Made by a program: the position numbers and the translations under genes
The notes under the pieces: generated by a model
The model's input: only the letters and a program-made list of their open reading frames with translations
Told to the model about the DNA's origin: nothing
The model's database searches: none
From: Variovorax sp. YR216
GTDB lineage: Bacteria > Pseudomonadota > Gammaproteobacteria > Burkholderiales > Burkholderiaceae_C
Assembly: GCF_900107745.1 (NCBI RefSeq)
Contig: NZ_FNRO01000002.1
Span: forward strand, 868,001-932,000
DNA length: 64,000 nucleotides
Reading direction: 5' to 3'
Shown here: positions 36,073 through 45,498 of the stretch, in pieces
Layout: each line of letters starts with the position of its first letter
How positions within the stretch are numbered: the first letter of the stretch is position 1

Positions 36073-36453
36073 ATGGCACGACTGACATCCGAAGACCGTG
36101 AGCAGCTGCGCAGGCAGCTCGAAGTGCTGAAACAGCGCACGCTCGACGAACTGCGCCGGCGCACCGATCCGACGGACGCGATCGCGGAACGGGTCTCGTA
36201 CGAGCATGAGGTCCACAACAACGCCGAGGACGCGGAAGAAGAGCGCAGCGAGGACTTGCGCTTCGCCGAGATCGACATCGATCGACGGCGGCTGCAGGAA
36301 ATCGAAGAAGCCCAGATGCGGATGGCGAAGGAAAGCTACGGCGTTTGCATCGATTGCGGCGAAGACATTCTGCGGGAGCGACTCATGGCCTACCCCATGG
36401 CGCTGCGCTGCAGCGCCTGCCAGGCTGCCTGGGAGCGCAAGCGTCGCGGCTGA
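36073..36453 (+). CDS. DksA/TraR-family zinc-finger protein
   Basis: 126 residues. Long N-terminal coiled-coil-like region (RLTSEDREQLRRQLEVLKQRT..), an acidic stretch (NNAEDAEEERSED), then a four-Cys zinc finger at Cys92, Cys95, Cys113 and Cys116 (CIDCGEDILRERLMAYP). DksA/TraR proteins bind the RNA polymerase secondary channel and modulate transcription with ppGpp; the D-x-x-D tip residues typical of DksA cannot be confidently placed, so it may be a TraR-like variant. Its cotranscription with a BON gene from an FNR-type promoter would couple oxygen limitation to general transcription control (inference). Confidence 0.85.
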   Translation: MARLTSEDREQLRRQLEVLKQRTLDELRRRTDPTDAIAERVSYEHEVHNNAEDAEEERSEDLRFAEIDIDRRRLQEIEEAQMRMAKESYGVCIDCGEDILRERLMAYPMALRCSACQAAWERKRRG

Positions 36454-36515
36454 AGCGAAGCTGAACGCGCCATGTCGGCGAGGGGGGGATGCGTCATGCC
36501 GTAGGGGCTGCCCGG

Positions 36516-36544
36516 TTGATGAGCGAAAGAGGTGCCACTACGAT
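36516..36544 (+). promoter_or_regulatory. Sigma-70-like promoter of the response-regulator gene
   Basis: TTGATG (36516-36521), 17 bp, TACGAT (36539-36544). The start would lie near 36551, exactly at the GTG start codon. TTGAT is a lone FNR half-site without a matching right half. Confidence 0.5.
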
Positions 36545-36550
36545 GGCCGC

Positions 36551-37297
36551 GTGAACACTGTCGCAGCCCCCCATCTCGCCGTTCTGGACGACGAAACCGA
36601 GATCACCCGGATGCTGACCGTCTACCTGACGGCCCAGGGCTTTCGCGTGAGCGCCTTGCATTCGGGCCCGGAGCTGATGGCCCTGATGGCTCGCGACGCG
36701 CCGGCGCTGCTGCTGCTCGATCTCGGCCTGCCGGGGGAGGACGGGTTCGCCATTGCGCGCGCCGTGCGGGAGCACTGGCGATGCGGCCTCATCATCGTGA
36801 CGGGTCGCGGCGACGCGATCGACAAGGTGGTGGGCCTGGAGGTGGGCGCCGACGACTATGTCACCAAGCCTTTCGACCTGCGCGAGTTGCTGGCGCGCAT
36901 CAAGGCCGTCTTGCGGCGCACGGCACCGGCGCTGCCGATCAACCCTCCGGTCGCCCCGCCGATGCCCGCGTCGAGCGGGCAGGTGCTGCGCTTTGCGCAA
37001 TGGGAGCTGGACGTGGCGTCGCGGCGCCTGCTCGATCCCGGCGGCATCGAGACCTCGCTGACCACTGGCGAATTCGAGCTGCTGAGCGTGCTGGCAACCC
37101 ATCCCAACCGGGTGCTGACGCGCGACTTCCTCCTCGAATCGACCCGTGGCCGCGAAGCGGGACCCTTCGATCGGACCATCGACGTCCAGATCGGGCGTCT
37201 GCGCCGCAAGCTGGAAGCAGATCCGGCGAACCCCCAGATCATCAAGTCGGTGCGCGGCGCGGGCTACATCCTGGTCGCGAAAGTCGAGGCGCACTGA
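36551..37297 (+). CDS. OmpR-family response regulator
   Basis: 248 residues from GTG 36551. Receiver domain about 8-120 with acidic pocket LDDE, phospho-acceptor Asp in LLLLDLGLPGEDG, Thr in IIVTGRGD and Lys in DDYVTKPFDLREL; winged-helix DNA-binding domain about 140-245 (LTTGEFELLSVLATHPNRVLTRDFLL ... DVQIGRLRRKLEADP ... GAGYILV). No kinase gene is adjacent. The hybrid kinase at 7861 carries its own receiver and is a possible but unproven partner. The predicted transcription start coincides with the start codon. Confidence 0.9.
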   Translation: MNTVAAPHLAVLDDETEITRMLTVYLTAQGFRVSALHSGPELMALMARDAPALLLLDLGLPGEDGFAIARAVREHWRCGLIIVTGRGDAIDKVVGLEVGADDYVTKPFDLRELLARIKAVLRRTAPALPINPPVAPPMPASSGQVLRFAQWELDVASRRLLDPGGIETSLTTGEFELLSVLATHPNRVLTRDFLLESTRGREAGPFDRTIDVQIGRLRRKLEADPANPQIIKSVRGAGYILVAKVEAH

Positions 37298-37319
37298 CCG
37301 GGCCGGTCCTGCACCGGGG

Positions 37320-37380
37320 TTGACCGCGATCAAATTCGGCGGTCGCGCTGCGTTGACAGGCACCGCGCATTGGCGATGAT
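37320..37380 (+). promoter_or_regulatory. FNR-type box in class I position and sigma-70 promoter
   Basis: TTGACCGCGATCAA (37320-37333). No -10 at the usual 22 bp, but TTGACA (37353-37358), 16 bp, GATGAT (37375-37380) forms a separate promoter. The box centre is then about 60 bp before the start, the class I distance. Confidence 0.5.
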
Positions 37381-37428
37381 TCCAGGTGCGCCCGGTGCCT
37401 TCGCACCAGGAATGGAAAGGGGATCCGT

Positions 37429-37896
37429 ATGGCATCGACTTCATCCAGCCCGCGCGGCGCCTTGGCCTTCCCGATCTGCGCGCTCGTTGCGCTGCTGGCT
37501 GCGCCACCCGTGTCACGCGCCGAAGAGGCGCCCGCCGCTGCGCCGCCCACGCCCTGTTCCGTTTGCGGCAAGGTCGAATCCGTACGCCAGGTCAAGAGCT
37601 CGAAGCCCAGCTCGGGCGCCGGCGCCGTCGCCGGCGGGGTGGTGGGGGGCGTGATCGGCCATCAGGTCGGCAGCGGCAGGGGGCGGACTGTTGCCACCGT
37701 CGCCGGCGCGGCGGGCGGCGCCTATGCGGGCAACAAGGTCGAGAAAAACAAGAACGCGAAGACCGTCTATGAGGTCAGCGTGCGGATGCAGGACGGCTCG
37801 ATGCGCACGGTTCAGACGACTTCCGCGCCACCGGTCGGGCAGGCGGTCACGGTCAAGGGCGACTCGCTGCAGGCGACGAGCAGCAAGAAGAAGTAG
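37429..37896 (+). CDS. Exported glycine-zipper (2TM) protein
   Basis: 155 residues; ATG 37429 after AAAGGGGAT. Signal peptide (ALAFPICALVALLAAPPVSRA), a short CSVCG motif at about 44-48, then a glycine-zipper segment AGAVAGGVVGGVIGHQVGSGRGR and TVAGAAGGAYAGNKVEKN, ending in a beta-rich region. Glycine-zipper 2TM proteins are outer-membrane or periplasmic stress proteins (SlyB/Rick_17kDa-like); function poorly defined. There is no lipobox Cys at the cleavage site. Confidence 0.82.
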   Translation: MASTSSSPRGALAFPICALVALLAAPPVSRAEEAPAAAPPTPCSVCGKVESVRQVKSSKPSSGAGAVAGGVVGGVIGHQVGSGRGRTVATVAGAAGGAYAGNKVEKNKNAKTVYEVSVRMQDGSMRTVQTTSAPPVGQAVTVKGDSLQATSSKKK

Positions 37897-37926
37897 CGGC
37901 GACGTCCGATGCCCGGTGCGGGGGCA

Positions 37927-38634
37927 TCAAGGCACACCACCGAACAGCATCCCCACGCCCGCCGTCACCGCCATGGCCAACGTGCCCCACAGGGTCACGC
38001 GCGTTACGCTCTTGGCCACGGGCGTGCCGCCGATGCTGGCGGCGATGGCGCCAAGCAGGGCCAGGAAGAGAACGGCGCTGGCGATGGTCCATTGCAGCAA
38101 CAGATGCCCGGGTGCCAGCGCAACAACGGCGAGCGGCATTGCCGCGCCCGCGGCAAAGCTCGCGGCAGATGCCATCGCCGCTTGCAGCGGGCGCGCACTG
38201 AGCGCCTCCGACATGCCGAGCTCATCGCGCGCATGCGCACCGAGCGCGTCATGCGCCATCAGCTGAGTGGCGACCTGACTGGCGAGTCCGTGTTCGAGGC
38301 CCCGGCGGATATAGATCGCGGTCAGCTCGCGATGCTCTGCCTCGGCGTCCGTTGCCAGTTCGTGGCGTTCGCGCTCCAGGTCGGCCTGTTCGGTATCTGC
38401 CTGCGAATGGACCGAGACGAATTCGCCGGCCGCCATGGACATGGCGCCCGCCACGAGGCCGGCCACCGCGGTCGTCATGATGTTGGCGTGACTGGCCTGT
38501 GCGGCCGCGACACCCGCGACCAGGCTGGCAGTGGAAATGATGCCGTCATTGGCGCCGAGCACGGCGGCGCGCAGCCAGCCGATGTGTTCGGTGCGGTGTC
38601 GTTCGAAATGTGCGCGGGCGTGGATGGATTTCAT
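37927..38634 (-). CDS. VIT1/CCC1-family transporter (Fe/Mn)
   Basis: 235 residues from ATG 38634. Five predicted membrane helices; the family-diagnostic start RTEHIGWLRAAVLGANDGIIS and AGAMSMAAGEFVSVHSQADTE, a charged cytoplasmic segment (about 85-130), then AAASFAAGAAMPL. CCC1/VIT1 proteins move Fe2+ or Mn2+ out of the cytosol. Same strand as and 9 bp downstream of the cytochrome b561 remnant. No FNR-type box is seen nearby, so this marks the edge of the regulon region. Confidence 0.9.
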   Translation of the reverse strand: MKSIHARAHFERHRTEHIGWLRAAVLGANDGIISTASLVAGVAAAQASHANIMTTAVAGLVAGAMSMAAGEFVSVHSQADTEQADLERERHELATDAEAEHRELTAIYIRRGLEHGLASQVATQLMAHDALGAHARDELGMSEALSARPLQAAMASAASFAAGAAMPLAVVALAPGHLLLQWTIASAVLFLALLGAIAASIGGTPVAKSVTRVTLWGTLAMAVTAGVGMLFGGVP

Positions 38635-38643
38635 CGGATGTCT

Positions 38644-38883
38644 TCAGGGCAGCATGCGAACCAGCGTGTTGTCGCGGGTGACATAGTGATGGACCAGGGC
38701 CGCCGCGGCGTGCAGGCCGATCAGGAAATGCATCGTCTTCATGTTCGCGCGCAGGTCGCTGCCCTTCGGGGCGAATCCCCGCAACTCCATGCAGGCGTAA
38801 ACGGCGGCGAGAAGCACGAGCGTCAGCCAGTGCAAACCGATGAGCGGCTTGCTGTAGCGGATGCTCGAGTTCTTGAATTCCAT
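38644..38883 (-). pseudogene. Cytochrome b561-type protein with internal in-frame deletion (79 residues)
   Basis: The N-terminus (RYSKPLIGLHWLTLVLLAAVYACMELRG, then PKGSDLRANMKTMHF) is that of a b561-type diheme cytochrome, and the C-terminus (LIGLHAAAALVHHYVTRDNT) is that of its last helix. The usual protein is about 175 residues with four helices; here the second half of helix 2, helix 3 and the loops are missing, and residues HF are joined directly to LIGLHAA. Four His positions remain. Either a decayed gene or a mini two-helix cytochrome; the frame is intact and the start has no strong Shine-Dalgarno. Confidence 0.65.
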
Positions 38884-39030
38884 GTTCCTCTCCGTGGGTG
38901 GTGGCCGGGCCCAAGTCCGGTTGAACTGGGCGCGGTCCCCGTAATGTCGGGTTCGATTCTGAACGAACCCTGATGCCGGGCTGCGCCATCAAATGCGCCG
39001 CGGGCTTGTGCCGTGATAGCGTGTCGACCC

Positions 39031-40260
39031 ATGCCTGACATGCCCCCTGAGAACGAAAACGACAGACACCCTGCGAGCGTGCGAGGCAGCGCCTTCGAGG
39101 TACTGCTCGCCTTCTTGAAGCTTGGCCTGACCTCGTTCGGTGGTCCGGTTGCGCACCTGGGCTACTTCCGGTCCGAGATCGTGGAGCGCCGTGGCTGGCT
39201 CGACGAGCGCAGCTATTCGGACCTGGTGGCGCTTTGCCAGTTTCTTCCTGGCCCTGCCAGCAGCCAGGTCGGGTTGGCGATCGGGCTCACGCGTGCCGGC
39301 TGGCTCGGCGCGTTGGCGGCCTGGTGCGGCTTCACTCTCCCGTCCGCCCTTGCACTCATCGTGTTCGCGTACGGCATCGCGCAGTGGGGTGTGCTCGCGG
39401 GCAGCGGCGCGGTGCACGGCCTGAAGGTCGCGGCCGTCGCGGTGGTGGCGCAAGCGGTCTGGGGCATGGCCCGGAACCTGTGCCCGGATCGCGAGCGGAC
39501 CGCCATCGCCGTCGTCGCGGCGCTGCTGGTCCTGGTGCTTCCGACCTCGCTGTCCCAGGTCATCGCCATCGCGGTGGCGGGGCTGGTCGGTTGGCGGATG
39601 CTGAAGCTGCCGCCGCAGCAGCCGGTTGCCCATCGGCGCTATGGCGTGTCACGGACCGCGGGCGTCGTCGCGTTGACGCTTTTTTTCGGGCTTCTCGTCG
39701 GCCTGCCGCTCATCGCCCTGGCGACCCGGTCGCAACTGTGGATGCTCGTCGAAGGCTTCTACCGCGCGGGTGCGCTCGTGTTCGGCGGCGGCCATGTGGT
39801 GCTGCCCTTGTTGCAGGCGACGGTCGTTCCGGCGGGGGTTGTCACGAATGAGCAGTTCCTGGCAGGGTACGGCGCGGCGCAGGCGGTGCCCGGCCCCTTG
39901 TTCACGTTTGCGGCTTATCTGGGCGCCGTGATGCACGGGCCGCTGTCAGGCTGGACGGGCGGGCTCACGCTGCTGGTCGTGATCTTCGTGCCGGCGTTCC
40001 TGCTCGTGGTCGGGGCAGTGCCTTTCTGGGATGCCCTGCGGCAGAAGGAGGCGGTGCAGTCGGCGATGGCCGGGATCAATGCCGCCGTGGTCGGAATCCT
40101 GCTCGCCGCCTTGTACGACCCGGTCTGGACGAGCGCAATTCACACGCGGCTGGACTTCGCCACGGCGCTTGCGGCGTTCGCGCTGCTGGTCTACGCCCGC
40201 GTGTCGCCCCTCATCGTGGTGCTTCTGGCCGCTGCGGCCGGCTGGGCCTTTCTTGGCTGA
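39031..40260 (+). CDS. chrA: Chromate transporter (ChrA, CHR family)
   Basis: 409 residues from ATG 39031. Two homologous CHR domains: domain 1 with FLKLGLTSFGGPVAHLGYFR and CQFLPGPASSQVGLAIGL, domain 2 with FYRAGALVFGGGHVVLPLLQ and YGAAQAVPGPLFTFAAYLG. About ten hydrophobic segments. ChrA proteins export chromate using the proton motive force; some homologues have other anion substrates. No chrB or other resistance gene is beside it. Confidence 0.92.
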   Translation: MPDMPPENENDRHPASVRGSAFEVLLAFLKLGLTSFGGPVAHLGYFRSEIVERRGWLDERSYSDLVALCQFLPGPASSQVGLAIGLTRAGWLGALAAWCGFTLPSALALIVFAYGIAQWGVLAGSGAVHGLKVAAVAVVAQAVWGMARNLCPDRERTAIAVVAALLVLVLPTSLSQVIAIAVAGLVGWRMLKLPPQQPVAHRRYGVSRTAGVVALTLFFGLLVGLPLIALATRSQLWMLVEGFYRAGALVFGGGHVVLPLLQATVVPAGVVTNEQFLAGYGAAQAVPGPLFTFAAYLGAVMHGPLSGWTGGLTLLVVIFVPAFLLVVGAVPFWDALRQKEAVQSAMAGINAAVVGILLAALYDPVWTSAIHTRLDFATALAAFALLVYARVSPLIVVLLAAAAGWAFLG

Positions 40261-40412
40261 GTCGCCGGGCGACGAGCGTTCCGACGAGACCGGGCGCAAG
40301 ATGTTCTCGGTCGTCGCGTTGGGCGTCTGTCAGTTCCCCGCAAGCAGGCTGCCAATAATTATGAATTCAGTTTTTGCGCATTCGGAAGATCTGAAACAAG
40401 GAGACAAGCCTC

Positions 40413-42317
40413 ATGGACCGCTACGCAGAGTTCTATCGCCGTTCCATCGACGCGCCGGAAGCCTTCTGGGCCGAGCAGGCGAAGCTCATCGACTGGAAAA
40501 CGCCGCCCGGCCAGATCCTCGATGCGAGCAAGCCACCTTTCGTGACCTGGTTTGCCGGCGGGACGACCAACCTCTGCCACAACGCGGTCGACCGGCATCT
40601 CGGGAGCCGAGGCGACCAGCCGGCGCTGATCTTCGTGTCGACCGAAACGGGCGTCGAGAAGACCTATTCGTTCCGTGAGCTTCATGCCGAAGTCCAGCGC
40701 ACCGCCGCGAGCCTGATGGAGCTCGGCGTGGGGAAGGGTGACCGGGTGCTGATCTACATGCCGATGATCCCGGAGGCGGCGTTCGCGATGCTGGCCTGCG
40801 CGCGCATCGGCGCGATCCATTGCGTGGTGTTCGGCGGCTTCGCGAGCGGTTCGCTGGCATCGCGCATCGAGGATGCGACGCCGAAGGTCATCGTCAGCGC
40901 CGACGCCGGCTCGCGCGGCAACAAGGTGCTGGCGTACAAGCCGCTGCTCGACGAGGCGATCCGCCTGTCGGCGCACAAGCCGTCGGCGGTGCTGCTGGTC
41001 GACCGCGGTCTCGCGCCGATGGATCTGACCGAGGGGCGCGACCATCTCGCGGCCGGTCTGCGCGACAGGCACATGAATGCGCAGGTGCCGTGCACCTGGC
41101 TCGACGCGACCGACATCAGCTACACCATCTACACGAGCGGCACGACCGGCAAGCCCAAGGGCGTGCAGCGCGACACCGGCGGTTATGCGGTGGCACTGGC
41201 CGCGAGCATGAAGCACATCTTCGACGGCCGGGCGGGCGAGACCTATTTCTCGACCAGCGACATCGGCTGGGTGGTGGGCCACAGCTACATCGTCTACGGC
41301 CCGCTGATCGCCGGCATGGCGACCATCATGTACGAGGGCCTCCCCACGCAGGGCATCGACCGTCAGCCGGACGGTGGCATCTGGTGGCGGCTGGTCGAGA
41401 AGTACAAGGTGACCGTGATGTTCAGCGCGCCGACCGCGGTGCGCGTGCTCAAGAAGCAGGATCCGGCGCTGCTCAAGAAATACGACCTCTCGAGCCTGCG
41501 GGCACTGTTCCTCGCCGGCGAGCCGCTGGACGAGCCGACCGCACGCTGGATCAGCGACGGACTGGGCGTGCCGATCATCGACAACTACTGGCAGACCGAA
41601 TCCGGCTGGCCGATCCTGACGGTGGCGAACGGCGTCGAGCGCATGCCGAGCAAGTTCGGCAGCCCGGGCATTCCGATGTACGGCTACAAGGTCAAGATCC
41701 TTCATGAATCGACCGGTGAGGAATTGACCGGCGCCAACGAGAAGGGCGTGGTCGTCATCGAAGGCCCGACGCCGCCCGGCTTCATGCAGACGGTGTGGCG
41801 GGACGACGCGCGCTTCGTCAATACCTACTGGAAGAGCATCCCGGGCAAGATGGTCTATTCGACCTTCGACTGGGGCATCCGGGACGAGGACGGCTATTTC
41901 TACATCCTGGGCCGCACCGACGACGTGATCAACGTCGCCGGTCACCGGCTCGGCACGCGCGAGATCGAGGAAAGCATCTCCGGTCATGCGAGCGTCGCCG
42001 AAGTCGCGGTCGTCGGCGTCGCCGATCAGCTCAAAGGGCAGGTGGCGCTGGCCTTCGTGGTGTCCAAGGAAGCCGGGGCGGTGAGCGATGCCGATCTGGC
42101 ATTGCGGCTGGAAGGCGAAATCATGAAGCGGGTCTCCGACGACCTCGGTGCGCTCGCGCGGCCCGCGCGGGTGCGCTTCGTGACGGCCTTGCCCAAGACC
42201 CGCAGCGGCAAGCTGCTCCGGAGGGCGATCCAGGCGGTCTGCGAGCACCGTGACCCCGGCGACCTGACCACGATCGACGACCCGACCACGCTCCAGCAGA
42301 TCAAGCAGTTGCTCTGA
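40413..42317 (+). CDS. prpE: Propionyl-CoA synthetase
   Basis: 634 residues; ATG 40413 with a clear AAGGAGAC. AMP-binding enzyme with P-loop YTSGTTGKPKGVQRDTGG, adenine-binding DNYWQTESGWPI, hinge/dimer segment GRTDDVINVAGHRLGTREIEE and the acetylation-site Lys in PKTRSGKLLRR. The start MDRYAEFYRRSIDAPEAFWAEQ and the whole length fit PrpE rather than acetyl-CoA synthetase (Acs usually ~650 with a different VYTSGSTGKPKG). It activates propionate for the methylcitrate cycle; no prp genes are adjacent. Upstream, the AT-rich stretch around 40350-40370 probably holds the promoter. Confidence 0.9.
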   Translation: MDRYAEFYRRSIDAPEAFWAEQAKLIDWKTPPGQILDASKPPFVTWFAGGTTNLCHNAVDRHLGSRGDQPALIFVSTETGVEKTYSFRELHAEVQRTAASLMELGVGKGDRVLIYMPMIPEAAFAMLACARIGAIHCVVFGGFASGSLASRIEDATPKVIVSADAGSRGNKVLAYKPLLDEAIRLSAHKPSAVLLVDRGLAPMDLTEGRDHLAAGLRDRHMNAQVPCTWLDATDISYTIYTSGTTGKPKGVQRDTGGYAVALAASMKHIFDGRAGETYFSTSDIGWVVGHSYIVYGPLIAGMATIMYEGLPTQGIDRQPDGGIWWRLVEKYKVTVMFSAPTAVRVLKKQDPALLKKYDLSSLRALFLAGEPLDEPTARWISDGLGVPIIDNYWQTESGWPILTVANGVERMPSKFGSPGIPMYGYKVKILHESTGEELTGANEKGVVVIEGPTPPGFMQTVWRDDARFVNTYWKSIPGKMVYSTFDWGIRDEDGYFYILGRTDDVINVAGHRLGTREIEESISGHASVAEVAVVGVADQLKGQVALAFVVSKEAGAVSDADLALRLEGEIMKRVSDDLGALARPARVRFVTALPKTRSGKLLRRAIQAVCEHRDPGDLTTIDDPTTLQQIKQLL

Positions 42318-42347
42318 CGCCACAGCGCGAAAAGCGCGCGGAACAGG

Positions 42348-42440
42348 CCAGGAATACCGCGGAACCGGCTTCGCCGGGCCGCTGGTATTGCCCCCTGCAA
42401 GGGGGTGGAGAGCGACACGCAGTGCGCGAGCCTGGGGGTT
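42348..42440. repeat. 93-bp dispersed hairpin repeat, copy A
   Basis: Begins CCAGGAATACCGCGGAACC and ends near CCTGGGGGTT. First hairpin: AATACC-GCGG-AA-CCGGC loop TTC GCCGG-G-CCGC-T-GGTATT; second hairpin: CCCCCT-GCA-AGGGGG. The second copy is at 53122-53214. It lies directly behind prpE and before sucA and may act as a terminator or RNA stabiliser. The rest of the prpE-sucA gap (42441-42572) contains the sucA leader; no clear -10 consensus was found. Confidence 0.75.
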
Positions 42441-42572
42441 TACCCATATACTTCGCGTCCGTACTCAGGCCCTTCCCCAGCCACAGTCGCATCCGCCAAC
42501 CGGTTCAGCCGTGTCGCGGAAGGTTTCTTAACCAGCTCGTGCTTCCCACAGGGAAGCGAAGGTCAGCGCAAT

Positions 42573-45452
42573 ATGAGCGATTCTTCGTCGGCTCCGTCCG
42601 TCTACACCGCCTATCAAGGCAACACGTACCTCTTCGGCGGCAACGCGCCCTATGTCGAAGAGATGTACGAAAACTACCTCTCCAACCCCGGCAGCGTCCC
42701 CGACAACTGGCGCGCGTACTTCGACGCCCTCCAGAACGTGCCTGCCACCGACGGCAGCCACACCAAGGACGTTCCCCACCTCCCGGTCATCAACGCCTTC
42801 GCCGAGCGCGCCAAGGCGGGCACGACCAAGGTCGTCCAGGCCAGCGGCGCCGATTCCGAACTCGGCCGCCAGCGCACCGCCGTCCAGCAGCTGATCGCCG
42901 CCTACCGCAACGTCGGCGCCCGCTGGGCCGACCTCGACCCGCTCAAGCGCGCCGAGCGTCCCGCCATTCCGGAACTCGAGCCCTCGTTCTACGGCTTCTC
43001 CGACGGCGACCTCGAGACGGTGTTCAACACGAGCAACACCTTCTTCGGCAAGGACACGATGTCCCTGCGCGACCTGCTCAACGCGCTGCGCGAAACCTAC
43101 TGCGGCACCATCGGCGCCGAGTACATGTACATGACCGACCAGGCGCAGAAGCGCTGGTGGCAGCAGAAGCTGGAAAGCGCCCGCACCAACCCCAAGCTCA
43201 CCGCAGACCAGAAGAAGCGCGTGCTGGACCGCCTCACGGCGGCTGAAGGCCTCGAGCGCTTCCTCCACACCAAGTACGTCGGCCAGAAGCGCTTCTCGCT
43301 CGAAGGCGGCGAGAGCTTCATCGTCTCGATGGACGAGCTCATCAATCAGGCCGGCGCCCGTGGCGTGCAGGAAATCGTCATCGGCATGGCCCACCGCGGC
43401 CGCCTGAACGTGCTGGTCAACTCGCTGGGCAAGCTGCCTGCGGACCTGTTCGCCGAGTTCGACCACACCGCCCCTGAAGACCTGCCGAGCGGCGACGTGA
43501 AGTACCACCAGGGCTTCAGCTCGGACGTCTCGACCCCCGGCGGCCCGGTCCACCTGAGCCTCGCGTTCAACCCCTCGCACCTCGAAATCGTCAATCCGGT
43601 GGTCGAAGGTTCGGTGCGCGCCCGCATGGATCGCCGCGCCGACCCGCTCGGCAAGCAGGTGCTGCCGGTGATCGTGCACGGCGACGCGGCCTTCGCGGGC
43701 CAGGGTGTCGTGATGGAAACGCTGGCGCTGGCTGAAACGCGCGGCTATTCCACCGGCGGCACGGTGCACATCGTCATCAACAACCAGATCGGCTTCACCA
43801 CCAGCGATCCGCGCGACAGCCGCTCGACGCTGTATTGCAGCGACATCGTCAAGATGATCGAGGCGCCGGTGCTGCACGTGAACGGCGACGATCCCGAAGC
43901 CGTGGTGCTCGCGACCCAGCTCGCCCTTGAATTCCGCATGGAGTTCCAGAAGGACGTGGTTGTGGACATCGTCTGCTTCCGCAAGCTCGGCCACAACGAG
44001 CAGGACACCCCGGCGCTCACGCAGCCGCTGATGTACAAGAAGATCGCCCAGCACCCCGGCACGCGCAAGCTGTACGCCGACAAGCTGGCGGCCCAGGGTC
44101 TCGGCGACACGCTCGGCGACGATCTGGTCAAGGCGCAGCGCGCCGCCTTCGACGCGGGCAAGAACACCTTCGACCCGGTCATCACCAACTTCAAGAGCAA
44201 GTACGCGGTCGACTGGACCCCGTACCTCAACAAGAAGTGGACCGACGCCGGCGACACCGCGATCCCGCTCGCCGAGTGGAAGCGTCTGGCCGAGCGCATC
44301 ACCAAGTCGCCGGACAACTTCACCGTGCACCCGCTGGTCAAGAAGGTGCTCGACGACCGCGCGGCCATGGGCCGCGGCGAAGTCAACGTCGACTGGGGCA
44401 TGGGCGAGCACATGGCCTTCGCCTCGCTGGTCGCCAGCGGCTACCCGGTCCGCCTGTCGGGCGAAGACTGCGGCCGTGGCACCTTCACGCACCGCCATGC
44501 CGTTCTGCACGACCAGAACCGCGAGAAGTTCGACGTCGGCACCTACGTGCCGCTGCAGAACGTGGCCGACAACCAGGCGCCATTCGTCGTCATCGACTCG
44601 ATCCTGTCCGAAGAAGCCGTGCTGGCCTTCGAATACGGCTACGCCTCGAACGACCCCAACACGCTCGTGATCTGGGAAGCGCAGTTCGGCGACTTCGCCA
44701 ACGGTGCGCAGGTCGTGATCGACCAGTTCATCGCCTCGGGCGAAGTGAAGTGGGGCCGCGTCAACGGCATCACGCTGATGCTGCCGCACGGCTACGAAGG
44801 CCAGGGTCCGGAGCACAGCTCGGCGCGCCTGGAGCGCTTCATGCAGCTGTCGGCCGACACCAACATGCAGGTCGTGCAGCCGACCACGGCCAGCCAGATC
44901 TTCCACCTGCTGCGTCGTCAGATGGTGCGCAACCTGCGCAAGCCGCTGATCATCATGACGCCGAAGTCGCTGCTGCGTAACAAGGACGCGACCTCGCCGC
45001 TGTCCGAGTTCACCAAGGGTGGCTTCCAGACCGTCATCCCCGACGTCAAGGATCTCAAGGCCGAGAAGGTCAAGCGCGTCATCGCCTGCTCGGGCAAGGT
45101 GTACTACGACCTGGCCAAGAAGCGCGAAGAGAAGGGCGCCGACGACGTGGCGATCATCCGCGTCGAACAGCTCTATCCGTTCCCGCACAAGGCCTTCGGC
45201 GCAGAACTGAAGAAATACCCCAATCTGGTCGATGTCGTCTGGTGCCAGGACGAACCCCAGAACCAGGGTGCGTGGTTCTTCGTGCAGCACTACATCCACG
45301 AGAACATGCAGGAAGGCCAGAAGCTCGGCTACTCCGGCCGCGCTGCTTCGGCATCGCCTGCGGTGGGTTACTCGCACCTGCACCAGGAACAGCAGAAGGC
45401 GCTCGTCGACGGGGCTTTCGGCAAGCTCAAGGGCTTCGTGCTGACCAAGTAA
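42573..45452 (+). CDS. sucA: 2-oxoglutarate dehydrogenase E1 component
   Basis: 959 residues from ATG 42573. N-terminal segment with [21 protein letters not shown], thiamine-diphosphate region [55 protein letters not shown] and [19 protein letters not shown], then the transketolase pyrimidine-binding part with [20 protein letters not shown]. This is the decarboxylase of the TCA-cycle complex in the cytoplasm. Followed by sucB (46 bp) and lpdA (10 bp), a standard operon that makes the complete complex. Confidence 0.97.
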   Translation: MSDSSSAPSVYTAYQGNTYLFGGNAPYVEEMYENYLSNPGSVPDNWRAYFDALQNVPATDGSHTKDVPHLPVINAFAERAKAGTTKVVQASGADSELGRQRTAVQQLIAAYRNVGARWADLDPLKRAERPAIPELEPSFYGFSDGDLETVFNTSNTFFGKDTMSLRDLLNALRETYCGTIGAEYMYMTDQAQKRWWQQKLESARTNPKLTADQKKRVLDRLTAAEGLERFLHTKYVGQKRFSLEGGESFIVSMDELINQAGARGVQEIVIGMAHRGRLNVLVNSLGKLPADLFAEFDHTAPEDLPSGDVKYHQGFSSDVSTPGGPVHLSLAFNPSHLEIVNPVVEGSVRARMDRRADPLGKQVLPVIVHGDAAFAGQGVVMETLALAETRGYSTGGTVHIVINNQIGFTTSDPRDSRSTLYCSDIVKMIEAPVLHVNGDDPEAVVLATQLALEFRMEFQKDVVVDIVCFRKLGHNEQDTPALTQPLMYKKIAQHPGTRKLYADKLAAQGLGDTLGDDLVKAQRAAFDAGKNTFDPVITNFKSKYAVDWTPYLNKKWTDAGDTAIPLAEWKRLAERITKSPDNFTVHPLVKKVLDDRAAMGRGEVNVDWGMGEHMAFASLVASGYPVRLSGEDCGRGTFTHRHAVLHDQNREKFDVGTYVPLQNVADNQAPFVVIDSILSEEAVLAFEYGYASNDPNTLVIWEAQFGDFANGAQVVIDQFIASGEVKWGRVNGITLMLPHGYEGQGPEHSSARLERFMQLSADTNMQVVQPTTASQIFHLLRRQMVRNLRKPLIIMTPKSLLRNKDATSPLSEFTKGGFQTVIPDVKDLKAEKVKRVIACSGKVYYDLAKKREEKGADDVAIIRVEQLYPFPHKAFGAELKKYPNLVDVVWCQDEPQNQGAWFFVQHYIHENMQEGQKLGYSGRAASASPAVGYSHLHQEQQKALVDGAFGKLKGFVLTK

Positions 45453-45498
45453 GAAGAACTCGAACCATCTCACAAGAAACACGAAGCGGAATCACCAA

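Noticed and set aside
36516..36529. TTGATGAGCGAAAG as a further FNR-type box before the response regulator
   Set aside because: Only the left half fits; the right half lacks CAA, and the sequence is better explained as a -35 element with TACGAT at 17 bp.
40261..40412. Riboswitch upstream of prpE
   Set aside because: The 150-bp leader shows an AT-rich promoter-like patch and a Shine-Dalgarno but no conserved structured element.
42528..45482. A 984-codon open frame on the minus strand opposite sucA
   Set aside because: Composition is His/Val/Leu/Arg-rich without recognisable domains and it mirrors the codon structure of sucA; the plus frame is unmistakably E1.
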